A DNA stretch of 64,000 bases from Theocolax elegans (taxonomy: Eukaryota; Arthropoda; Insecta; Hymenoptera; Cerocephalidae), in contig CM047426.1 in NCBI GenBank assembly GCA_026168455.1, forward strand, positions 39,428,175-39,492,174, in the 5' to 3' direction. The notes below the pieces were generated by a model. It was not told where the DNA came from. It did no database searches and saw nothing but the letters and a program-made list of their open reading frames with translations. How positions within the stretch are numbered: the first letter of the stretch is position 1; each line of letters begins with the position of its first letter. Shown here one piece after another: positions 54,037 through 63,627 of this stretch. The position numbers were made by a program, and so were the translations under genes.

Positions 54037-56292
54037 CTAAAGATCTGGCAAGGGAGGGCACTCTAAACCCTCATCAACCACTCTCGATTCCCAAGCCCGA
54101 CGATCCAGCTCAGAGAGATGTAGTGCCAGAGAGGATTTAAAGGAAGGGAAGAGGAGTGGATCGAAGTTAGTAAAGGGAAGACTGTTAATAAGGCGAGAGG
54201 CTGTAATTACATAGGAGTTATTGAAGGCTTCGGTTCTAGGAGGAAGGTAAAATAGGGAAAGGGGTGGGTGACGAGAGGAAGTTCGGGAGGAAAAGGAAGA
54301 ATCGCGAAGGGAAAAATGACTAGCAATATAAGATGGGGAACTATGGGAAATGATATTGTAGGCACTACAGCCGATGAAGAGGGATCTTCTGAGCTCGACC
54401 GATAACCAACCAAGCTTGAGGCGGTAGGGCGTTACGTGCTCTCTCCAGGGTATGTTTCCCCACACAAAGCGAAGGCAAGCGTTCAATAAACGTTGGAGTT
54501 TTAGATTTCTAGTGGCGTCAAGATCGTGAAAGACCGCACAAGCGTAGTCAAAGTGTGGGAAAACAAGCGACTCAACCAGATGTTTCCTATTTTGACGCGA
54601 GAGAGCACGTTTGAAGAATCTCAGAGAGTGCAAGACTCCATGAACCCGCTGCGAAATCGACGCAACCTGGCGAGACCAATCCAGGGTGGGGGTAATCCAA
54701 ACGCCCAGTGATTTGACCTCTAAAGCATAGTCGAGGGAATTGTCACCGATTTTGATTTTAGGGGCCGAATCTAAATCAATGCGCGAGATGAAAGCCTGAC
54801 TACCCATTATCAACACTTTCGTTTTGCTTACATTCAGACTTAATCCGTTAGATCTCGCCCAGTTTTCAACAGCATTTGCGTCTTCTGAGATTCTCTGGAC
54901 ACCCAGGGCAAGATCTGCAGGAGGGAAAGAGTGATAGATTTGGGTGTCATCCGCGAAAACCATGTGATTTGAGTGCTTCAGAACCCTCGGAAGGTCATTT
55001 ATAAAAATGGAGAAAAGAAGTGGGCCAAGGACACTTCCCTGAGGTACCCCCCTAGATGTGTCAAGCCAGGCCGAACTAGAGCCTAGTTCATCCACCACCG
55101 CCTGGGAGCGACCCACGAGGTAGTGGAAAAACCAGGACATGACCGTGTCCGAACAGCCCAGAGATCGCAGCTTGCGCAATAAGATATCGTGAGGAACCGA
55201 GTCAAACGCTTTAGAGAAGTCGAACAGGATGAGGATGGTGATCATGCGCTTATCAATCGCTCTCCTAACATCATCGAGTACGCCAATTAGGGCCGTCTGG
55301 GTACTGTGCCCCCGCCGAAAGCCCGCTTGTCTCTCCATGAGCAAATCATTATTATTTAAGTATTCCACTAGTTGCTCGTGTACAAATTTCTCAAGAATCT
55401 TGGAGATTTCACAGAGCTTAGCGATGGGCCTAGTATCAGACGGCGAGATCATCCTGCTCGACTTAGCCAATGGAAAAAGGAGAGATTTCTTCCAAGGCTC
55501 TGGAAAGGATCCGGTTGATAGAGAGGAGTTAAACAACTCGGCAAGGTGGGGTGCAATTTGAGGAGCTAAGCATTTCAGCATAGAGACTGAGACTCCATCA
55601 GAGCCTATGGCTTTAGATGAAGCTCTGGAGATGATTGACAGGATCTTGAAAGGAGTGATAGGAACAAAATGAAAGGAAATGGAAGGGTAAGAGGGAGGCA
55701 GGACATTAGAGGATGAGATAAGCGATTGAAAATGAGCAAGATCAAAGCGGGTAGATGAATGAGAGATGGATGCATAGTGAGTGTTTAGCTGATCTAATGA
55801 AAACATGGTAAGAGGTGACCTAGATGGTTTAGTCGCAAGGCCCATGTTCCTGAGCTCCTTCCACAGACCTGCAGCATCGGATGCCGCGTTGATTTTGCTG
55901 CTGAAATAAGAGAATTTACAAGAGTCTATGGAGTTTTTAGCTAGCCTCCGAAGATCTTTATAGGTCTGGTAGTCCGAGCTCAGGCCCGTGGACAAATACC
56001 TCTTAAAAGCCAGATTTCGAGTTTTAATAGAATGTCTTATAGATGATGTGATCCAAGGTTTGGTGGAGTCTCTGATAGTGATGAGTCTTGCTGGTGCAAG
56101 GGAATCAAAGGTGTGTAAAATAGATGATACAAGGCTGGAAAGAAGGTTGCTGGAAGGAGTAGGAGAAGGCGAAGACGAAAGAACGGAGTGAAACGAGGAA
56201 GAGATAGTGTGGCCAGGCGAATTTGGTGACGTGATGGATGCAGATAAGGAAGACGTGATAGATGAAGATGAGGAAGATGAGGCAGTAGACAT
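54037..56292 (-). CDS. CR1-group LINE reverse transcriptase (ORF2 without endonuclease)
   Basis: 751 open codons. The N-terminal ~60 residues are Ser-rich, then the pre-RT linker (TFDSLAPARLITIRDSTKPW). RT motifs in order: GSDGVSVSMLK, FPLAKSSRMISPSDTRPIAK, ERQAGFRRGHSTQTALIGVL, ILFDFSKAFDSVPHDILLRK, SRGVPQGSVLGPLLFSIFIN and the catalytic HMVFADDTQIY (about residue 440), then the thumb and a C-terminal region WGNIPWREHVTPYRLKLGWL. The RT looks complete. Family ORF2 normally starts with an apurinic endonuclease (seen in copy 1); here it is deleted, so the copy cannot nick DNA itself. The start codon at 56292 lies just past the deletion junction and may be fortuitous. Confidence 0.88.
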   Translation of the reverse strand: MSTASSSSSSSITSSLSASITSPNSPGHTISSSFHSVLSSSPSPTPSSNLLSSLVSSILHTFDSLAPARLITIRDSTKPWITSSIRHSIKTRNLAFKRYLSTGLSSDYQTYKDLRRLAKNSIDSCKFSYFSSKINAASDAAGLWKELRNMGLATKPSRSPLTMFSLDQLNTHYASISHSSTRFDLAHFQSLISSSNVLPPSYPSISFHFVPITPFKILSIISRASSKAIGSDGVSVSMLKCLAPQIAPHLAELFNSSLSTGSFPEPWKKSLLFPLAKSSRMISPSDTRPIAKLCEISKILEKFVHEQLVEYLNNNDLLMERQAGFRRGHSTQTALIGVLDDVRRAIDKRMITILILFDFSKAFDSVPHDILLRKLRSLGCSDTVMSWFFHYLVGRSQAVVDELGSSSAWLDTSRGVPQGSVLGPLLFSIFINDLPRVLKHSNHMVFADDTQIYHSFPPADLALGVQRISEDANAVENWARSNGLSLNVSKTKVLIMGSQAFISRIDLDSAPKIKIGDNSLDYALEVKSLGVWITPTLDWSRQVASISQRVHGVLHSLRFFKRALSRQNRKHLVESLVFPHFDYACAVFHDLDATRNLKLQRLLNACLRFVWGNIPWREHVTPYRLKLGWLSVELRRSLFIGCSAYNIISHSSPSYIASHFSLRDSSFSSRTSSRHPPLSLFYLPPRTEAFNNSYVITASRLINSLPFTNFDPLLFPSFKSSLALHLSELDRRAWESRVVDEGLECPPLPDL

Positions 56293-56324
56293 GATAGGAA
56301 TTGATGAAGCATGTTGGTAGAGAT

Positions 56325-57166
56325 GTTCCGGACCGAGGAGACCAAGAACGAGTCTCTATAATCTGGGAGGCGATAAGCGGCAGTTTGATGTGCTTGAGGA
56401 TGATTTCAATTAAATTTAGATCTGTTACTACCGAATTTAAAGGTAATCCAGTGAATAACAGATCACCCGCACTCTTCTCCAGGTATTCGGAACCGCCCGT
56501 GAAATTCGATGCTGAAACAGATCTATTCTCATGAAGCGCCTTCACCTCTTCCTCTAAATGGTCAACACGAACTTTCACCTCATTAAACCGCTCATCCGTC
56601 TTATTTTCGTGTTTTTTAATATGCTCATCTAGATTTCGTAGCTCCTCGCTCATATGGACAAGCTTCGAATCAATCCCCTCAACCTTAGTCTCCACTCTCT
56701 CCACAAGCTGAACTACATTGCGTTCAAAATTTGTGAACCACGGCAGAGGTACAACGGCCATCGCAACGGTATCCCCCGACAGACAAGCATGCTCCGCATT
56801 GGGCCCGAGAGGCGTGGCCGCGCGAGGTTGCTTAGCAATCTGCCCCGATGATGGCGACGGAGGCGAGGCCAAGCGCTTGGCGCAAGACGGAGTGGGGGGT
56901 ATTACACGCAACGCCGCAGAATCTTCAACCGCCGCCGCGCTCGCAAAACTCGTCCCAGGAGGTGCTGCCCCCTCACGACTCGAGGCATCACTCTCTCTTG
57001 GCACAGCAACCGTGCGCGCTAAGTAACAACACCGCCGCTGACTAGAGCCAGGCAAACAAGATATACAATGCGAGTGCATAATAAAATTGCAATTCGGACA
57101 TACCTCGGAGTAGTCTCTCCTAGTAATACGGATTTTGCAAATAAAACACACACGCGAGGTAGCCAT
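56325..57166 (-). pseudogene. LINE ORF1 protein, C-terminally deleted
   Basis: From ATG at 57166: a PHD/RING-like cysteine cluster (CFICKIRITRRDYSEVCPNC, then HSHCISCLPGSSQRRCC), a proline/alanine-rich stretch, a coiled coil (ERVETKVEGIDSKLVHMSEE to VRVDHLEEEVKALHENR) and the start of an RNA-binding domain (SAGDLLFTGLPLNSVVTDLN). After IETRSWSPRSG the frame enters the ORF2 region out of frame, marking the internal deletion. The missing C-terminal part is present in copy 1. ORF1 proteins of this type bind element RNA. Confidence 0.75.
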
Positions 57167-57486
57167 TTCCAACGTAGAAATATTGACAGTAGCCAGAGGT
57201 GAGGTGATTGACGTCACGCTGAGTCAGTACAAGCGGAGATAGAGAAGAGGGGAGAACAGCTGTACCTCGAGTCGACCCCTGTAGAGGCGCTTCCGTTGCC
57301 AAAACCGTGCAAAAACTTATGCCGCCTTTATCTGCTCACGGGAGACGATCCAACGTAACCTCCAAATTTACTTGATAATTATGAGATGAATAGAAGGCGG
57401 AAGAACCAACCACCACCAGAACTTTATTAAAAAGTGCGATCTGTGGTCGATCCTCTGCCTGACCATCAATACTTGCGCGCGCAGAG

Positions 57487-57600
57487 AGAGATTGATTGAT
57501 AAAGTATTTATTATGCCTAGGTCAAATTTAACCATAAGGCAAAAACGACAATGATATACATTAAAATATTTTACAATACGCTTACATACATATATATATA
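57487..57600 (-). mobile_element. Short 3'-end fragment of a related LINE
   Basis: Plus strand TTGATTGATAAAGTATTTAT, then TATGCCTAGG, resembles the 3' tails at 53463 and 59429. Only about 100 bp, then (TA)n and the large palindrome. Confidence 0.5.
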
Positions 57601-59215
57601 TATGGGTGGTTCTCTGTGACATCGAAGATGAAAAAAATAAATATTGCTATAACTGTGGGAATATGTTTTAGAGGTATCCAGTAGTTCTCCTGAATTTTTT
57701 CAGATTTTTTCTGGGCCATTATTTTAAGTTACAGAGAGTCAAAGTTGACATTTTAGCACTTTTTTGCATTATATGCCCATTTTCATGAATTTTTAGCTCC
57801 CAGGGGATGCATTTTTCATTAAAAACATAAGTATGACTTTTTTTGTAAAATTTTCCGAACTTTTCATTAAAAATACTTTTAAAGACATAAATGTGAAAAT
57901 CAGCAATTCTGCTCCGGACTCTGGTAACCTAATACTGTCTAAAAGATGTCTTTTTATAGTCAGAAACTGCCTCAAAAATTCCAGAGTGGGTCTAAATCAT
58001 TAAGATCACTTATGGTCAACATATCCGGGAAAAGTGCCCGAAATATTAATAGAAATGTATATTTGTTGCCTTATAACGATGAATCTATTAGCATGATCAT
58101 TGCAAAAAAATTTGTGCACTTACCTTGGAGTGGTAGAAAAATATCTTCACTTGTTTCAGTATCCATCTAATCCCCTGTAAGCTGCTAAAAATACAAATAT
58201 TATTATACAAATGTAAAAAATTAATTTTTAAACATTTATAATGCTGAATTTTTAGTTTTACATCCCTTACAAGAATTATAATACTAATCTGAAGGATTAC
58301 TATAAATATATAAACATCATTATTACAATAACTGAATATACGTATTTAACACAAAAGATATATAAATAAATCGGATATATAATTATAATGAATAATATGA
58401 TAACGTGACAGTGACAAGTTTGTGAAATCTAAACAATGTATTGCTGAATAATAATAATAATAATGTTGATACTTTTATAGTAATCCTTCAGATTAGTATT
58501 ATAATTCTTGTAAGGGATGTAAAACTAAAAATCCAGCATTATAAATGTTTAAAAAATAATTTTTTATAATGTTATAATAATATTTGTATTTTTAGCAGCT
58601 TACAGGGGATTAGATGGATACTGAAACAAGTGAAGATACTTTTCTACCACTCCAAGGTAAGTGCACAAATTTTTTTGCAATGATCATGCTAATAGATTCA
58701 TTGTTATAAGGCAACAAATATACATTTCTATTAATATTTCGGGCACTTTTCCGGGATATTTTGACCATAAGTGATCTTAATGATTTAGACCCACTCTAGA
58801 AATTTTTAGGCAGTTTCTGACTATAAAAAGACATCTTTTAGACAGTATTAGGTTACCAGAGTCCGGAGCAGAATTGCTGATTTTCACTATTTAAGGTTTA
58901 AATGGCTTACACGAGTGTGACAGCATACATTTATGTCTTTAAAAGTATTTTTAATGAAAAGTTCGGAAAATTTTACAAAAAAAGTCATACTTATGTTTTT
59001 AGTGAAAAATGCATCCCCTGGGAGCTAAAAATTCATGAAAATGGGCATATAATGCAAAAAAGTGCTAAAATGTCAACTTTGACTCTCTGTAACTTAAAAT
59101 AATGGCCCAGAAAAAATCTGAAAAAATTCAGGAGAACTACTGGATACCTCTAAAACATATTCCCACAGTTATAGCAATATTTATTTTTTTCATCTTCGAT
59201 GTCACAGAGAACCAC

Positions 59216-59220
<5 letters not shown>
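57601..59220. mobile_element. 1.62-kb near-perfect palindrome with a mini-exon in each arm
   Basis: TATGGGTGGTTCTCTGTGAC at the left is the reverse complement of GTCACAGAGAACCACCCATA at the right, and the arms match almost throughout (each about 730-760 bp). The spacer of about 130 bp is centred near 58395. The right arm has an extra ~40 bp near 58889-58930 and a few substitutions. Both ends sit in (TA)n (57590-57603 and 59218-59266), fitting a TA target. Each arm carries ATGGATACTGAAACAAGTGA, ending CTCCAAG/GTAAGTGC, preceded by TTTTTAG and CTTACAG acceptor-like sites, facing outward. No transposase is encoded. Confidence 0.9.
58605..58656 (+). other. Mini-exon-like segment in the right arm of the palindrome
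   Basis: CTTACAG acceptor-like site, then GGGGATTAG, then ATG at 58614 opening MDTETSEDTFLPLQ, then a strong donor (G/GTAAGT at 58657). The mirror copy is on the minus strand at about 58124-58175 (ATG at 58166). Open to about 30 codons if unspliced. Not recognised as part of a known protein. Confidence 0.4.

Positions 59221-59266
<46 letters not shown>
59218..59266. repeat. (TA)n microsatellite
   Basis: About 48 bp of TA repeat directly against the palindrome's right end. A shorter (TA)n is at its left end. Confidence 0.9.
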
Positions 59267-59267
<1 letters not shown>

Positions 59268-59394
59268 GCTCGAGAATCTTCTATATTACAATTTACGTTT
59301 TAGTTAAAAATAAGTATAATATTAGTAGTTAAAACAACAATATAAATAATGTAGAATAAAATAAAAGCATTAAAAACGCACCAAAAAGCATTAA

Positions 59395-59397
59395 GAA

Positions 59398-59428
<31 letters not shown>
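59395..59428. repeat. (GA)n microsatellite
   Basis: AGAGAG run next to the (TTGA)n tail of LINE copy 3. Confidence 0.85.
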
Positions 59429-60880
59429 TTGATTGATTGATTGATATTTATTCTTTGGCCTTTGTGAGGTAGAAACCGCGTAGGCACTATTTACAAAAAA
59501 TTACAGGAAATTAAGTTCTTAAAACTATAAAATAACAAAAATATTGCGAATATAATAAAATACAACAGTAGCGGTACGCTGAAGAGAATAATTATATATA
59601 CAAATAAATAAATAAATACTTAAAACTAGATAACAATAATTAATGCTCGCAAAATATAAAACTTGAGCAAAATAAAATATACAATACTGGATTACATAAA
59701 AGAAAAAAGAAAAAATGAACATACAATGTTCAAACAAGAATAAGAAAGCATGCCAAATACATAATTACGCGTTTATGCCGCTTCATACAGGTGAGGGATG
59801 GGCTGCGGTAAGAAGCCTTCTAACAAGACCCGCGAAGACCAGGCTGTTTGGACGAGCCCAAATAGGTGATTGAATAATGAGTTTTTTAAGCCGTCAACGC
59901 ATGATGGATTGAAAGTGATGGATGGGAACTGATTCAGAATGCGGGTGGAGGTGATGACTAATGATTTATTTAAAGCTTCTGTGCTTGGTGGAAGGTACAT
60001 GAGTGACTTGGGTGGATGACGAGAGGAAGAGCGGGGATTTTGGCCAGGGGTATTAAGTATGGTGAAGTGGTTTGCTAGATATGAGGGTGAGTTGTGAGTA
60101 ATGATATTATACGCTAGAGAACCAATGAGATATGAACGTCTGGACTCGACCGACAGCCATTTCAAACCCAGTCTAAACGGGGTGACGTTCACGTTTCGCT
60201 ATGTTGCCCCATACAAATCTAACGCAAGCATTCAACAACCTCTGAAGTTTTAGATTTTTAGTTTGATCTACATCGTTGTAGACCGCACACGCATAATCGA
60301 AGTGGGGAAAAATAAGTGTCTCAACCAGATTCTTGCGGAGCTTTACCGATAATGCCTTATTATAATAGCGTAGAGAATGCAAAACTCCGTGAACACGCCT
60401 AGAGATTGACATGACTTGCTTAGACCAATCGAGGGTAAGGGTGATCAATAATCCCAGTGATTTTACCGCGTTCTCATAATCCAACAAGTCATTATATAGT
60501 TTAACCTTCGGAGCAGTGTTCAGGTTGATACGCGAAATAAACGCCTGACTGTCCACGAACATAACCTTTGTCTTTTTAACATTCAATGGAAGGTACTTTT
60601 TCGATGCCTAATTTGCGATCGCATTCGCATCATGAGATACGCGTTGAACACCAATGTCAAAGTCAGATGGAAAGAACGAATGATAGACCTGGGAATCATC
60701 GGCAAATAACATATAGTTGCTATATTTGAGAACCTTGGGTAAGTCATTGATAAAAATGGTAAATAAAATCGGACCTAAAACACTGCCCTGAGACACACCT
60801 GCATTCACCTTGAGCCAGTCAGACAGCATGCGAACCTCATCCACAACGGTCTACGTGTGGCCCACAAGATATCTGAGCAA
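59429..60880 (-). pseudogene. CR1-group LINE copy 3, 5'-truncated
   Basis: 3' half of the same LINE family. RT from about 60880 reads SQGSVLGPILFTIFINDLPK, YMLFADDSQVYHSF (catalytic ADD), VKSLGLLITLTLDWSKQV, VETLIFPHFDYACAVYNDVD and, in another frame, VTPFRLGLKWLSVESRRSYL and YLPPSTEALNKSLVIT. One stop near 60607 and one frame change near 60190. AT-rich 3' UTR (59450-59770) and a (TTGA)n tail at 59429-59445. 5'-truncated at about 60880, typical of LINE insertion. Confidence 0.85.
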
Positions 60881-61232
60881 ATCCACGGAACCTTTGATTT
60901 TCATTTGAAAATTTTTTTTTTTTTGGGAGGCACATTGATTTTAATGGAGATTTCTACTTCTTTAGAGGTTAAATAGTAGGAAAATATGAGGGCCCCTATT
61001 TCTTTTCAAGACTTATCTAAGAAATTGACGATTAAAATATTGATGAGGGGTATCATAGGGTAAATTATAAAAAATCACTTCGTAAATAAACAGAACATTT
61101 TTTATTCTATAATTTATGAATATAACAACATAATTAAGTCTCTTATTTAACAAAAATTGAAATATCTAACAACAATTTTTCATATAAAAGGAATGTTTTC
61201 AAGTGCCGTTACAGTACTGTAGTTTTCTTTTC
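60881..61232. other. 3' flank of the transposase-like gene
   Basis: Contains a T14-type homopolymer near 60906 and, on the minus strand, an AATAAA polyadenylation signal near 61098. Nothing else seen. Confidence 0.45.
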
Positions 61233-63560
61233 CTAGTAACAATGGTTTTTTTTTGTTTGAGTACTTGTAACAGGAATTTCATTTTTTGCTCCATAAATCT
61301 TCCAACTTGAAGGTTTCAATTGGTAATGAGTACATGGCAAATTATTGAAACATTCATTACATGATAAATAATTTAAAAATAAAACATTAGCTCTTTTTTT
61401 AGTCCAGAGCAACTGAAAAACTTTATTCGAGTTCGGTGCTGATTTCAAAGTTGGGTTCACGATTTTATCGATACGTTCCATATCAAATTGTGTAACGGCG
61501 AAAATATTAATTTTACTTGAATTAGACCGTACTGCCATGATAACGTCATTTACTGAAATAACATCATTTCCAGTCGTAACAGATTGATCACAAAGTCCTT
61601 TTACTGACCCACCAATAGCATCAGCGCTACTTTTTCCGTGCGCTGGAGTAGAGAAATTCCAAGAAGCGCACTTAAGGTTCATTTTTTCGCAATGATGCCG
61701 AAATAAATAAAAATTTGTTTTGTTTTTGTATTGTGTTGTTGGGCCATCACTACGAAAATGAATAACTTTGAAGTCTGGAACAAGTGTTTTGATAAGTTCA
61801 AAAACCGGAGCAAAATACGCCCAGATGGCTGCTGCATCGTGTCTCAAATTATCGGAAACAGTGCAGAATGAGATACATTGTAAACAATCACGTGAAGAGA
61901 TTTTGTAATAAAAGACGCCTGTATGTAAAGATAACTGCTTTTTAGATGCTCCAAAGTGTACTTGTTGTACTTCGTTAGCATATTTACATAAGTAGTTCTC
62001 AGAAAAATCCATAACCATATGAACTTCTCCAGGTTTTAGTTGAGATTTATTGTTTTGAAAAAAATTGAATTGATGTTTCGTATCGTAAACATGTTTCAAA
62101 AAAGGAGCAGCAAGGGAATTAATATCTTTCACCATTTTACTTATAGTACAAACAACTTTAATTTTTGATGTGACAGTGACGTTATATACTTTATTTTTTA
62201 AACCAATTCTTTTTTCTTTTGAGCTGATCCATTGGAAATAATATGATTTTACATTACTATTGACTTCTTTAACTTTTCTGTCTTTACATTTTAAATATTT
62301 TTTATACATACAATCTTCATTGTTCGAATTACAAGTTAAAGCATTAATGAAAGATTGAATACTTTTTGAGGTTATAATTTTATGATAGCACAGTTTTTGA
62401 AAAATGAAATTGAAGTTTGCATGTTTTTTACACAAGCAAGTATCGCGCGCTGAAATTTTTTTGTGCACTATCCAGAAAGGCTTGCATTTGAAAAATATCG
62501 CCCGTGAGATTTTTAGTGGTTCTTCTTTCAAATATTTCTTGTGTAAATTTACATATGTGTCAGTCAGATATCTCTTCCGTTTAATAATACCGTGTCTTTT
62601 TATAACATCTCTTGCGCCAGGGCAAACAACCGAATTTTCGTTTCTCTCAAGAAATTTTCTTATTGCATCTTCAATTTTCTTTCTCGTAGCTTTCTTTTGC
62701 GCAGTCGAACACGTCAAACTAATGTCAACTATATCAGAAAATTTACGTTGAAAATATCCGCTATTGATTCTTTTCATCCTATTTACAAAATGATGCTCTT
62801 TAATTAGTTTGCCAGAAAGTAATTGTCCGTAGATAGACTTTTCATATTCCTTTATCAGTTTTTTCTTATTTTCTAATAATTGTGCTTGTAACACTCCACT
62901 AAATAATAAAGATTTTCTAATTTCAGTCTTTCCTTTGCTTTCTATTTGTTTTACATTTTTGAAATAAATATTTTCAGTTTTCTTTTTAGTAACGGCTTTG
63001 TAATATTTATTTTTAAAACGCTTTAGTTCAATATTTTTATTATTAATTATTTCAAGTAATTTGTAATTTAATTTTCGAAATTTTCTTTCACGATTTTTGG
63101 CTAGCGCTAATGACTTGTGCAATTTTTTAACTTTAGCTATTATTCGGTTGTCATAGTACTCTCTATTTTTTTCTGTTTGATGATCATTGCGAAAATTATT
63201 TAATGAATTTCGATAGTCTGATGACAAAATTTACTCGTCTACAGTATTTTCGAAAAGGTCATTACTTTCACTAGATTCTGAAAAATAAGCTGGCTCATTT
63301 GACTTATCAATTCTTTTCATTTTTTTGTATGGGCTATTATTATCAGGATGTGATGATTCATTATCGAACTGTACTGTTGTAGTAGTAGACTTACGTTTCC
63401 TATAGACATAATAAGTAAATGCAATTTTACCACGCAGTCGATCGCTGCTTCGCACGCTATTAGAATTGATATCATCACTGACTTTTTCTGAGACCTCTTG
63501 ATGTGAACGTGGAGCATTTTCCACAAAACTGACACTATTACTTTCACAGTTACTTGTCCT
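61233..63560 (-). pseudogene. Unclassified DDE-like transposase gene, intact but for one TAA
   Basis: Two open stretches in the same frame (63524-63231 and 63227-61233) are split only by TAA at 63231-63233; together about 763 codons. An acceptor-like TTTGTTAG near 63560 implies an upstream exon. Layout: an acidic/Ser-rich start (NSVRSSDRLRGKIAFTYYVY), a long Lys-rich coiled region (RIIAKVKKLHKSLALAKNRE), a cysteine/His part (SARDTCLCKKHANFNFIFQK), then the likely catalytic core: VHMVMDFSENYLCKYANEVQ, CISFCTVSDNLRHDAAAIWA, VIHFRSDGPTTQYKNKTNFY, WNFSTPAHGKSSADAIGGSV. It ends with a CNECFNNLPCTHY cluster. The SDG..TQYKN...HGK..AD..GG signature is, to my knowledge, that of a widespread but poorly characterised insect and cnidarian repeat family. 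D and D are plausible catalytic residues; the third acid is not clear. Confidence 0.65.
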
Positions 63561-63591
63561 AACAAATTAAAACATCATTATAATAATTTAC

Positions 63592-63594
<3 letters not shown>

Positions 63595-63626
<32 letters not shown>
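63595..63626. repeat. (TA)n microsatellite at the retroposon tail
   Basis: About 30 bp of TA next to an A-rich (minus strand) tail of the adjoining retroposon. Confidence 0.85.

Positions 63627-63627
<1 letters not shown>

Larger units (their letters stand above)
53463..57300 (-). mobile_element. CR1-group LINE copy 2, internally deleted, full 5' and 3' ends likely
   Basis: Contains the 5' part of ORF1 (from 57166), a junction near 56325, the RT ORF (54037-56292) and an AT-rich 3' UTR (53480-54036) with many AATAAA/TAAAATAAA words. It ends in a (TTGA)n-type tail at 53462-53486 (plus-strand TTGATTGATTGATTGA). The endonuclease is missing. The same tail ends copy 3, so tail and orientation are shared by the family. 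Confidence 0.8.

Noticed and set aside
59102..59332. Open frame at the right end of the large palindrome
   Set aside because: Runs into the (TA)n repeat; no motif.
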